From Prevotellaceae bacterium (GTDB lineage Bacteria > Bacteroidota > Bacteroidia > Bacteroidales > UBA932), in assembly GCA_031287815.1 (NCBI GenBank), contig JAITSM010000234.1:1-16975 (forward strand): a stretch of 16,975 nt of DNA. Reading direction: 5' to 3'. Below are positions 8,618 through 15,638 of this stretch, piece after piece. The translations under genes and the position numbers were made by a program. The notes under the pieces were generated by a model. The model did not search any database. It saw only the letters and a list, made by a program, of their open reading frames with translations, and was not told the DNA's origin. Position 1 is the first letter of the stretch. The number at the start of each line of letters is the position of its first letter.

Positions 8618-9961
8618 ATGAAAAAAACAACATTACTGTTTCTGTCGATGACGCTGCTGGCCGGCGCATCGCTTGCCCAGAATCCCTTTATCAGGGATCA
8701 GTTCACCGCCGACCCGACGGCAAGGGTCTTTGAAGGTAAGGTGTATGTATACCCGTCGCACGACATTCCCAGCCCCATCGAGCGGCTGAAAGAATGGTTT
8801 TGCATGGCGGACTACCACGTGTTTTCGTCGGAAAATCTGACCGACTGGACAGATCACGGCGTCATCGTAAGCCAGGACAACGTGCCCTGGGTTAATCCCG
8901 AAGGCTACAGCCTCTGGGCGCCCGACTGCATCGAACGCAACGGCAAATACTATTTCTACTTCCCCGCCCCGGCAAAGGATACCCTGGTCGGCAGGGGCAT
9001 GATGACCGGCGTAGCTATAGCCGACAAGCCCTACGGACCCTTTGTACCCCAACCCGAACCCATAAAAGGCACTTTCGGCATCGACCCCTGCACGCTGATC
9101 GATAAAGACGGGCAGGCTTATATCTACTGGGCGGGCTTCGGCGGATTGCTCGGCGCAAAGTTGCAGGACAACATGCTCGAACTCGACGGCAACCCCGTGG
9201 CGGTAGAAGGACTGCCCGGCCCCGACCAGGGAATGAAGGAAGGCCCCTTTGTATTCGAACGCAACGGCAAATACTATTTCACCTTCCCCTGGGTAAAGAA
9301 CAACACCACCGAACTGCTGGCCTACGCTATGGGCGACAGCCCGCTCGGACCCTTTGAAATGAAAGGCGAAATAATGGACGAATCCCCCTCCGGATGCTGG
9401 ACAAACCACCACTCTATTGTGGAATACAAGGGACAGTGGTACCTGTTCTACCACCACAACGACCTTTCGCCCACATTCGACAAGAACCGCTCTATCCGCA
9501 TCGACTCGCTCTTCTTTAATCCCGACGGCACCATCCAAAAGGTCACCCCCACCCTGCGCGGCGTAGGCGTCACCGACGCGAAGAGAGAAATACAGCTCGA
9601 CCGCTACAGCCGCCTGAGCGATGCAGGAGCAAGTATCGACTACCTCGACTCCGCCAACACCTTCAAGGGCTGGAAAACCATACTGGGCGACAACGGCGCA
9701 TACGTGCAATATAATAAGGTGGACTTCGGAAGCAGCCTGCCCAAAACCGTAAAGGTAAACGCGGCATCAGCCACCGGCGGCAAGCTGGTAGTGAAACTGG
9801 GCGGCGCAAAGGGCAAAACCATTGCCGAAATCAATGTGCCCAAAGGCGGACAGTGGACGGAAACAGACGCCACCCTGAAAGAAGCGCCCACCGGCGTGCA
9901 AGACCTCTGGGTTTCGCTCAAAGGCAAGGGCAACGTGGAAATTGACTGGATGAAATTCTAA
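8618..9961 (+). CDS. Glycoside hydrolase family 43 enzyme with C-terminal CBM6-like domain
   Basis: This 447-aa secreted protein has a signal peptide (1-20, ending SLAQ) and a GH43 five-bladed propeller (about 22-330). The expected catalytic triad is visible: Asp32 in FTADPTAR (base), Asp156 in GIDPCTLID (pKa modulator) and Glu208 in MKEGPF (acid). Typical family segments include WAPDCIERNGKYYFYFP and ADKPYGPF. The C-terminus (about 342-447), with AYVQYNKVDFG and ending IDWMKF, looks like a CBM6-type carbohydrate-binding sandwich. GH43 enzymes of this kind are usually alpha-L-arabinofuranosidases or beta-xylosidases acting on hemicellulose; which one cannot be told here. There is no clear Shine-Dalgarno sequence. 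The stop codon is the first base triplet of the left arm of a hairpin element. Confidence 0.93.
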   Translation: MKKTTLLFLSMTLLAGASLAQNPFIRDQFTADPTARVFEGKVYVYPSHDIPSPIERLKEWFCMADYHVFSSENLTDWTDHGVIVSQDNVPWVNPEGYSLWAPDCIERNGKYYFYFPAPAKDTLVGRGMMTGVAIADKPYGPFVPQPEPIKGTFGIDPCTLIDKDGQAYIYWAGFGGLLGAKLQDNMLELDGNPVAVEGLPGPDQGMKEGPFVFERNGKYYFTFPWVKNNTTELLAYAMGDSPLGPFEMKGEIMDESPSGCWTNHHSIVEYKGQWYLFYHHNDLSPTFDKNRSIRIDSLFFNPDGTIQKVTPTLRGVGVTDAKREIQLDRYSRLSDAGASIDYLDSANTFKGWKTILGDNGAYVQYNKVDFGSSLPKTVKVNAASATGGKLVVKLGGAKGKTIAEINVPKGGQWTETDATLKEAPTGVQDLWVSLKGKGNVEIDWMKF

Positions 9962-10051
9962 TTATGAATTATGATGTATGATGTATGAAGTATGATGTAT
10001 GAAGTATGAAGTAGGCTGGCGCCAGCATTCATAATTCATAATTCATAATTA
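9959..10051 (+). repeat. Palindrome-core element 1, with heptamer arms
   Basis: The perfect 12-bp palindrome GCTGGCGCCAGC lies at 10015-10026. To its left are heptamers of ATTATGA/TGTATGA/AGTATGA type, and to its right are repeats of ATAATTC. The outer arms, TAATTATGAATTATGA at 9959-9974 and its complement at 10036-10051, are a perfect 16-bp inverted repeat. The heptamer register runs through the core (AGTAGGC, TGGCGCC, AGCATTC). A transcript could form a long hairpin directly after the GH43 stop. There is no U-run, so it is not a standard terminator. Confidence 0.85.
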
Positions 10052-10053
10052 AC

Positions 10054-10076
10054 TTACACAGATTTAATCTGTGTAA
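10054..10076. repeat. Perfect 11-bp inverted repeat with one central base
   Basis: TTACACAGATT at 10054-10064 and AATCTGTGTAA at 10066-10076 are exact complements around a single T. The partial repeat AAATCTGTG follows directly. It could be a dimeric operator or a remnant of a dispersed intergenic repeat. No regulator is known for it from this window. Confidence 0.7.
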
Positions 10077-10087
10077 ATCTGTGGGAG

Positions 10088-10110
10088 AACTTTAAACCTT
10101 AAACTTTAAA
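10088..10110 (+). repeat. A/T-rich heptamer leader repeat, copy 1
   Basis: This is a 23-bp run of alternating AACTTTA and AACCTTA heptamers. An identical 23-bp copy lies at 15612-15634, right before the GH115 start. Related but diverged sequence is found at 12755-12780 before the lipoprotein gene. It is noncoding. Confidence 0.75.
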
Positions 10111-10127
10111 CAATGAATTATGGATTA

Positions 10128-10193
10128 TGAAGTATGAAGTATGAAGTATGAGCGCTGGCGCCAGCCACCTCATACTTCATACCTCATACTTCA
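10128..10193 (+). repeat. Palindrome-core element 2, long hairpin before GH9
   Basis: The core GCTGGCGCCAGC is at 10154-10165. The left arm at 10128-10152 is built of TGAAGTA heptamers. The right arm at 10169-10193 is built of TCATACT/TCATACC heptamers and is complementary to the left arm at 24 of 25 positions. With the core this makes a stem of more than 30 bp that ends only 14 bases before the GH9 ATG, so it could affect translation or RNA stability of that gene. The core lies in the same heptamer register as in elements 1 and 4. Confidence 0.88.
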
Positions 10194-10207
10194 AAAAAAC
10201 AACTATT

Positions 10208-12703
10208 ATGAAAAAACTACTTATCATTTACCTTGCGGCTGCGGCAGGATGCCTGTGGCTGTCGAACTGCCAAAGCGGCGGGGGCGTATCGGAAAAATTA
10301 ACGCTTAACGATTCGCTGTATTTTGAAAAACACGGATTCAATATTCTTGTGTTTAGCAATATGTATGATAACATATTTGACGACTCTAAAATCAGCGCGG
10401 TGGAAATCATCCATCACGGCATCCGCACGGCCACCAACGGCGACGTGCGCCTGAACCCCACGCCGGGACAGTGGGATCCCATTCCACAGTTCGTGGACAG
10501 GAAGGTGGACAGGGAAAACCAGCGCATAGAAGTAACCCTGAAATTTCCCGCCTATGATTTCCTCTACACCCTCGTGGCCGAAGCAAAAGGCGACGGGTTG
10601 CACTTCGGCGTGAACGTAGACAGCCCCCTGCCGGTAGCCCTTGCCGGCGTAGCGGGGTTGAACATCGAACTCTTCCCGCCCGTGTTCTGGGGCACCTCCT
10701 ACATCATGGACGGCAAGTACGGCCTCTTTCCTACCTCTCCGGCGGACATTATGACCGTCATCAACGGGCAGGTGGAGCCGACGCCTGTGGCCACCGGCAA
10801 GAAAATAGACATCGCGCCCGACGACCCGATGAAACACCTTTCCATCCGCCTTATCGAAGGGGAAGAACTGCTGCTGCTGGACGGGCGCAATAAACAACAA
10901 AACGGAACATTCGTTATCCGGACGCTGCTGCCGGCGGGCAAAACAGGCAGAATCGCCGAGTGGTTTATCACCGGCGAGTCGGTAAGCGGATGGGTGCGTA
11001 CGCCGGTGATTTCCTACTCGCAGATGGGCTATCACCCCGCGCAGGCCAAGCTCGCCGTAGTAGAACTCGACAAGAACGACCAGCCGCTTTCGGCCATTTC
11101 CCTGTGGAAAATCAACGACGACGGCAGCCGCACAAAAGCGCTGTCGGGAAAACCGAAGGTATGGGGAATGTTTTTGCGGTACAACTACCTGCAATTCGAC
11201 TTCTCGGAAATAACGGCGCCGGGAATCTACGAACTGGAATACGGCAACCAACGCACGGCGCCCTTCCCGGTTTCCGCCGACGTGTTTGAACGCGCATGGT
11301 TTCCCACGCTCGACGTGTTTATGCCGGTGCAGATGGATCATATGTTTGTGCGCGAAGCCTACCGCGTATGGCACGGCGCATCGCACCTCGACGACGCCCT
11401 GCAGGCGCCGCTCAACCGCATACACTGGGACGGATGGCGGCAGGGAAGCAAAACGGAAAACAAATATAAACCCCTCCAGCATATTCCCGGCCTGAACGTC
11501 GGCGGATGGTTTGACGCAGGCGACTTCGACATTCAAACGCCCTCGCAGCAAAGCACCGTACAGTCGTTAGTCCGGATTTACGAAACCTTCGGCACCGACC
11601 GCGACGAAACAACGGTGAACCAAAAGACGCGCTACGTCGACATTCACGTTCCCGACGGTAAACCCGACATCCTCCAGCAAATCGAACACGGCGCGCTGCA
11701 ACTGGCCGCCCAGATACGCTCCGTCGGCTACGCCATCGCCGGCATCAACGAGTCGCACCTCTACCAGTACCGGCATCTCGGGGACGCCGTTACCAAAACC
11801 GACAACTTAGTGTACAACCCGCGCCTCGACAGCCTGCAAACCGACGGGCGCACCAGCGGCACGCCCGACGACCGGTGGGCATTTACCAACCGTTCGGAAT
11901 ACCTGAACTACAATACGGCGATTTCGCTCGCCGCCGCCGCCCGCGTGCTGAAAGGCTATAACGACGCCTTCGCCGCCGAGTGCCTCGAGGTGGCGCAGTA
12001 TATATGGAAGGACGAGCACAGCCGCCCCAAAGCAGGCGAGCAGGCGCAACCCTTCTTCGCCCGCAGCTTCGGCGTGCAGACAGAACTCCTGGCGGCCGTC
12101 GAACTGTGGCGGACAACGGGAAATGCCCGCTACAGGGCGCGTATCGATGAAATATTGCCCACGCTCGAAGAAAACATTCCCCAAAATATGTTTATCCTTG
12201 CGCAAATTGCGCCCTACCTGGGCGACGGGCTGAAAGAAAAGCTGCGGCCTGCCGTCAAAGCCTACGGCGAACGCCTGGCAGCGGTGGATTCCATCAGCCC
12301 CTTCGGCGTGGCGATAAGCCCGGTGACGTGGGCAGCCAACGGCACGGTGATGAGCATGGCCAACTTCAACTACCGGCTCCACCGCCTGTTTCCCGACGCG
12401 ATTAACCCCGAATACATCTACCGGGCGCTGAACTACCTCTACGGATGCCATCCGGTGCACAACCTGTCGTTCGTTTCGGGCGTGGGGGCGCAGCCCAAGA
12501 AAATCGCCTATGGCAACAACCGCGCCGACTTCTCGTTTATTCCCGGCGGCATTGTGCCGGGCGTCCGCATCCTGAAGCCCGACTTCCCCGAAAACCGCGA
12601 CGACTACCCCTACCACTGGAGCGAAAACGAATACGTCATCCCCCTGGCGCCCGACTATATCTATCTGGTGAATGCGGTGAATGAACTGCTGAAGGGAAGT
12701 TAA
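10208..12703 (+). CDS. Glycoside hydrolase family 9 lipoprotein with extra N-terminal domain
   Basis: The protein has 831 aa from the ATG at 10208; the in-frame ATG at 10148 lies inside a hairpin repeat and is rejected. The N-terminus is a lipoprotein signal, with Cys21 (LSNC) or Cys15 (AAGC) as the lipidated residue. Residues about 27-262 form an extra domain I do not recognise. An Ig-like CelD_N-type domain follows (about 268-365, starting YSQMGYHP), then the GH9 catalytic domain (about 372-831). GGWFDAGDFD at 432-441 supplies the Asp pair (436, 439; the second is the usual base), and SENEYVIPLAP near the end supplies the catalytic acid, probably Glu808. The family motif near RADFSF is diverged from classical cellulases, which carry a conserved His-His-Arg there. 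GH9 enzymes cut beta-1,4-glucans or related beta-glycosides. The actual substrate here is open. Confidence 0.88.
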   Translation: MKKLLIIYLAAAAGCLWLSNCQSGGGVSEKLTLNDSLYFEKHGFNILVFSNMYDNIFDDSKISAVEIIHHGIRTATNGDVRLNPTPGQWDPIPQFVDRKVDRENQRIEVTLKFPAYDFLYTLVAEAKGDGLHFGVNVDSPLPVALAGVAGLNIELFPPVFWGTSYIMDGKYGLFPTSPADIMTVINGQVEPTPVATGKKIDIAPDDPMKHLSIRLIEGEELLLLDGRNKQQNGTFVIRTLLPAGKTGRIAEWFITGESVSGWVRTPVISYSQMGYHPAQAKLAVVELDKNDQPLSAISLWKINDDGSRTKALSGKPKVWGMFLRYNYLQFDFSEITAPGIYELEYGNQRTAPFPVSADVFERAWFPTLDVFMPVQMDHMFVREAYRVWHGASHLDDALQAPLNRIHWDGWRQGSKTENKYKPLQHIPGLNVGGWFDAGDFDIQTPSQQSTVQSLVRIYETFGTDRDETTVNQKTRYVDIHVPDGKPDILQQIEHGALQLAAQIRSVGYAIAGINESHLYQYRHLGDAVTKTDNLVYNPRLDSLQTDGRTSGTPDDRWAFTNRSEYLNYNTAISLAAAARVLKGYNDAFAAECLEVAQYIWKDEHSRPKAGEQAQPFFARSFGVQTELLAAVELWRTTGNARYRARIDEILPTLEENIPQNMFILAQIAPYLGDGLKEKLRPAVKAYGERLAAVDSISPFGVAISPVTWAANGTVMSMANFNYRLHRLFPDAINPEYIYRALNYLYGCHPVHNLSFVSGVGAQPKKIAYGNNRADFSFIPGGIVPGVRILKPDFPENRDDYPYHWSENEYVIPLAPDYIYLVNAVNELLKGS

Positions 12704-12705
12704 GA

Positions 12706-12752
12706 ACTAATGTGACTAATGTACTAATGTGACTAATTGGGCTGGCGCCGGC
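12706..12752 (+). repeat. Direct repeat plus palindrome-core element 3 (imperfect)
   Basis: A 17-bp direct repeat (ACTAATGTGACTAATGT at 12706-12722, repeated with 16 matching bases at 12723-12738) begins 3 bp after the GH9 stop. The core variant GCTGGCGCCGGC follows at 12741-12752. Its one change keeps a U-G pair in RNA. Unlike the other elements, the right side (heptamers such as TTGAACT and TTAAACA) is not complementary to the left side. Confidence 0.75.
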
Positions 12753-12802
12753 AACCTTGAACTTTAAACATGAAACTTTAACCACTCAAAGAAGGAATCA
12801 TT

Positions 12803-13228
12803 ATGAAAAAAATATTATTAAAAACAACCGCCATATTGCTGATTATAGCAGGGTGCTTTTCCTGCGGGAAAGATCCAACTTTATTAAAAGGTACAAAATG
12901 GAAATTGACAGGATTTATAGATGCCATGACCGATGTATTGACGGTTCCGGTACCGAAAGACTGCAAGGACTGCTATACACTTACGTTCGATACGGAATAT
13001 ACGGCTATAGCACATAGCATAACCATAGACGTGCATTTTGATTTGAGGGATTTGAATTCGAATAGAGCAATAACGTTGATGTATCAAGATGAAGGCTACC
13101 CGAATGGGCATGGTCAGGATTTTCGCACAGCCATTGCTATAGTCGGATCATTCTCTCTTATAGCCGATGAATTGAAACTCTTTTATTACGACAATAAAAA
13201 CTATTTACTTTTTAAACGCGGTAAATAA
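12803..13228 (+). CDS. Small lipoprotein, candidate potempin-like protease inhibitor
   Basis: This 141-aa protein has a lipoprotein signal with Cys18 (IAGC, a good lipobox) or Cys21. The mature part opens with LLKGTKWKLTGFIDA, has CKDCYTLTFDTEYTA in the middle and ends ELKLFYYDNKNYLLFKRGK. It looks all-beta and lipocalin/META-like, as in small Bacteroidota lipoproteins. In Tannerella, potempins are small lipoproteins encoded beside KLIKK proteases and inhibit them. Here the stop overlaps the start of a serine protease gene (TAATG), so the two are translationally coupled. An inhibitor or immunity role is therefore plausible, by inference. AAGGA-type Shine-Dalgarno bases (GAAGGA at 12791-12796) precede the start, unlike the other genes here. 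The coding sequence is richer in A/T than GH9 and GH115. It could also be an unrelated META-like lipoprotein. Confidence 0.8.
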   Translation: MKKILLKTTAILLIIAGCFSCGKDPTLLKGTKWKLTGFIDAMTDVLTVPVPKDCKDCYTLTFDTEYTAIAHSITIDVHFDLRDLNSNRAITLMYQDEGYPNGHGQDFRTAIAIVGSFSLIADELKLFYYDNKNYLLFKRGK

Positions 13229-15381
13229 TGAAAAAGATATTACTATTTACCTTACTTGGTTTGTTTACATCTATTGTAAATGCTCAGATTGTAATGGGCG
13301 AACAGCCTTATAGCATGAATGTAGCATCAAAGATGAAGCAGTTAGCCCCCGTTGTTTTGTCTGCCCTCGACAGAGCGCTTATTGCAAAAGAAGACGCGGT
13401 GAACGATGACCAACCGGGACCCGTACGCTATGCTTATCCGACCAATGTAAACTATACGCTTGACAATTCCGGCGTGTGGCAAACGTTGGAGGATGGCAGC
13501 AAAATATGGCGATTGAAAGTGAAGCTGCCCGGCGCATTATCTACCAATACCTATTACAATACATTCTGGTTGCCGGAGGGCGCAAAGTTTTTTGTTTACA
13601 GCGAAGAAACCAAACAATCTATCGGCGCTATCACTTCCCAATATATCGAAGGGAGCAAAGAAAATCCCATTGAATTTGCCACCGCCCTTGTTTATGGCGA
13701 AGACGTCGTGTTTGAATACTATCAACCGGCATCCGTAAAGGAAGCCGCCGTTATTGCCATTTCCCGCATTGATTATGGATACCGGTATGTAAATAATCCA
13801 TACGCAGACACGCTTCAAGATTTGAAAGCTTCGGCAAGTTGTGAAATAAATATTAATTGTCCGGAAGGCAGTAATTGGCAAATAGAAAAAAATGCAGTAG
13901 CAAGAGTATCTATGTATGGTCCGTCAGGTTCTGGATGGTGCTCCTGTGCGTTGGTAAACAACACAGACAATGATTATACTCCTTATGTATTAACAGCCAA
14001 TCATTGCCTTAGTGCGGTAGGATTGGATGCTGTCGGCAATAATAATGCCGGCCAATGCATGTTCTATTGGGAATATGAATATCCGGGCTGTTCCAATGGT
14101 TCTCTAACACCATTCAAATCCACAACAGGTGCAACAGTAACAGCCAATAATGCAGACTCGGACTTTGGTTTGTTTCTATTAACACAGGATCCGCGAAATA
14201 TACCGGAAATAACGCTGCATTATTTGGGATGGGATCGTTCGGGTAATGCCGGTACTGGAGGCGTTGGAATACACCATCCGGGTGGAGATGTGAAGAAAAT
14301 TAGCGCTTCCAATCAAATACAGAATTATCCCAATCAAATTTTTTGGGACGACTGGACTGTAACTCCACCAAATACTCACTGGAATATCACATTTTATAAT
14401 GGACTACTTGAACGTGGGGCGTCAGGATCTCCCTTTATAGACAACAGTCGCAGAGTAATCGGGCAATTACACGGGGGATCTACTGTAACTTGTGCAAGTA
14501 CTACAAACTACAGCATGTACTATGGCAAATTCGATGTTTCATGGACGGGAAACGGTGACACAAATAATCGTCGCAGATTACAGCACTGGTTAGACCCTGC
14601 GGGAACAAATCCAGATACTTTGAACGGAATAACCTTTTATACTATTGTCGGCTCTGATGTTGTAGGATGTAACGAACCGGAACCATTTACCGTATCGCAA
14701 CCATCATTGCCGTCCTATAGCTGGTCAGTGAACGGCCCTCTTTCCATCATGAGCGGGCAGGGAACAAGCCACGTTTTTGTCAGCACTAATGTAAACGCAC
14801 CCACAACAGCTACTATCATACTGAATGGAAGTTTCACGAGGCAGGTAAGGTGCGGTTTGCCAATGATTACAGGCATTGATGGCCATGAATTTGTTTACCC
14901 TAATACGCCGGCAACCTATACGACCATCCCGTATTTCCCCTATTCGGTAGGAGAATGTATGTGGTACGTAGACGGTTTTCCAACCTATGATTCAATGGGT
15001 GGTTCGGTAACGCTTAGTTTCACCCCTGGATCGCATGTCCTTACAGCAGCACCTTGGAGTTGTTATATGAGTGATCCATCTCCCGGAAAAACGATTCTTG
15101 TACCAAATACTTACAATGTCGTTTCCGGTACCGACAGGCAAATAACCGTAACGCTATCGGATGATATAGAAAGCGACGGCGCTACCCCGCAATCAACCGA
15201 TACGGGGATAATAAAATATACGCTGACGGAGGAGGCGACCGGGACTGCCGCCGCCAATGGACAATTAGCGCCTACCGGCGGGACACTGGATTTTACACAT
15301 CTGCCCGCAGGCGCTTATACTTTCCGGATAAATTCAATCAACGACCGTACGCTTGAAACGCACGATATTGTCTTATTATAA
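13228..15381 (+). CDS. Secreted trypsin-like (S1) serine protease with possible type IX sorting tail
   Basis: This 717-aa protein has a signal peptide (1-20, ending VNAQ), an N-terminal beta-sandwich region (about 30-205) and an S1 protease domain (about 215-465). The triad is visible: His259 in LTANHC, Asp312 in DSDFGLF and Ser401 in GASGSPF, followed by RVIGQLHGGS. This pattern is typical of the lysyl-endopeptidase-like secreted proteases of Bacteroidota. WLDP at the end of the domain is also characteristic. Two Ig/PKD-like segments follow (about 485-545 and 546-635). The last 80 residues end LDFTHLPAGAYTFRI...IVLL, which resembles a type IX secretion sorting domain but lacks the usual basic end. 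The start overlaps the stop of the upstream lipoprotein by one base. A protease is unusual cargo between carbohydrate enzymes. Its role could be degrading host or plant protein, or processing. Confidence 0.9.
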   Translation: MKKILLFTLLGLFTSIVNAQIVMGEQPYSMNVASKMKQLAPVVLSALDRALIAKEDAVNDDQPGPVRYAYPTNVNYTLDNSGVWQTLEDGSKIWRLKVKLPGALSTNTYYNTFWLPEGAKFFVYSEETKQSIGAITSQYIEGSKENPIEFATALVYGEDVVFEYYQPASVKEAAVIAISRIDYGYRYVNNPYADTLQDLKASASCEININCPEGSNWQIEKNAVARVSMYGPSGSGWCSCALVNNTDNDYTPYVLTANHCLSAVGLDAVGNNNAGQCMFYWEYEYPGCSNGSLTPFKSTTGATVTANNADSDFGLFLLTQDPRNIPEITLHYLGWDRSGNAGTGGVGIHHPGGDVKKISASNQIQNYPNQIFWDDWTVTPPNTHWNITFYNGLLERGASGSPFIDNSRRVIGQLHGGSTVTCASTTNYSMYYGKFDVSWTGNGDTNNRRRLQHWLDPAGTNPDTLNGITFYTIVGSDVVGCNEPEPFTVSQPSLPSYSWSVNGPLSIMSGQGTSHVFVSTNVNAPTTATIILNGSFTRQVRCGLPMITGIDGHEFVYPNTPATYTTIPYFPYSVGECMWYVDGFPTYDSMGGSVTLSFTPGSHVLTAAPWSCYMSDPSPGKTILVPNTYNVVSGTDRQITVTLSDDIESDGATPQSTDTGIIKYTLTEEATGTAAANGQLAPTGGTLDFTHLPAGAYTFRINSINDRTLETHDIVLL

Positions 15382-15386
15382 AAACA

Positions 15387-15475
15387 GATAAAATGGATAA
15401 AATAGATAAAGCGATATGTGATATGCGATATGCGGTAAGAATCGCAAATCGCCTATCTCCTACCTCAAATCGCCA
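15387..15475 (+). repeat. 9-mer and 7-mer periodic stretch after the protease gene
   Basis: Three 9-mers (GATAAAATG, GATAAAATA, GATAAAGCG) occupy 15387-15413. Heptamers follow: GATATGT, GATATGC, GATATGC, GGTAAGA, ATCGCAA, ATCGCCT, ATCTCCT, ACCTCAA, ATCGCCA (to 15475). The GCGATAT-rich left half and the ATCGC-rich right half are partly complementary, so this may be another element of the same type without the GGCGCC core. Confidence 0.6.
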
Positions 15476-15487
15476 AACGAGCTACTT

Positions 15488-15520
15488 GTTTCGTTCCCCG
15501 CAGGGTGCGGGAGACCAAAC
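15488..15520 (+). terminator. Stem-loop, possible terminator without U-run
   Basis: CCCGCA (15497-15502) and TGCGGG (15506-15511) form a 6-bp G/C stem with a GGG loop. It extends outwards to GTTT (15488-15491) and AAAC (15517-15520), with two mismatches and one G-U pair. It lies about 110 bases after the protease stop. No run of T follows, so termination is uncertain. Confidence 0.4.
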
Positions 15521-15527
15521 AATTTCC

Positions 15528-15597
15528 AGTTGAAAATGGAAAGTTGAAAGTTGAAAGTTAGCTGGCGCCAGCCCTTTTTCAACTTTCAACTAAAATA
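15528..15597 (+). repeat. Palindrome-core element 4 before GH115
   Basis: The core GCTGGCGCCAGC is at 15561-15572. The left arm (15542-15556, AGTTGAA heptamers) and the right arm (15577-15591, TTTCAAC heptamers) are exact complements over 15 bp. The heptamer register runs unbroken through the core (AGTTAGC, TGGCGCC, AGCCCTT). The arm sequence is quite different from elements 1 and 2 although the core is identical. Confidence 0.85.
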
Positions 15598-15635
15598 AAC
15601 CTTCAACCTTAAACTTTAAACCTTAAACTTTAAAT
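15598..15635 (+). repeat. A/T-rich heptamer leader repeat, copy 2
   Basis: Heptamers AACCTTC, AACCTTA, AACTTTA, AACCTTA, AACTTTA lead directly to the GH115 start at 15639. 15612-15634 is identical to 10088-10110. It occupies the ribosome-binding region, which has no Shine-Dalgarno sequence. Confidence 0.75.
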
Positions 15636-15638
15636 ATT

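Noticed and set aside
9959..10051. Element 1 as an intrinsic terminator of GH43
   Set aside because: The hairpin has no following T-run, and the same core also occurs just before start codons, so a simple terminator role does not fit.
10148..10207. Upstream ATG start of the GH9 gene adding 20 residues
   Set aside because: It lies inside the hairpin element and would block the lipoprotein signal from being N-terminal.
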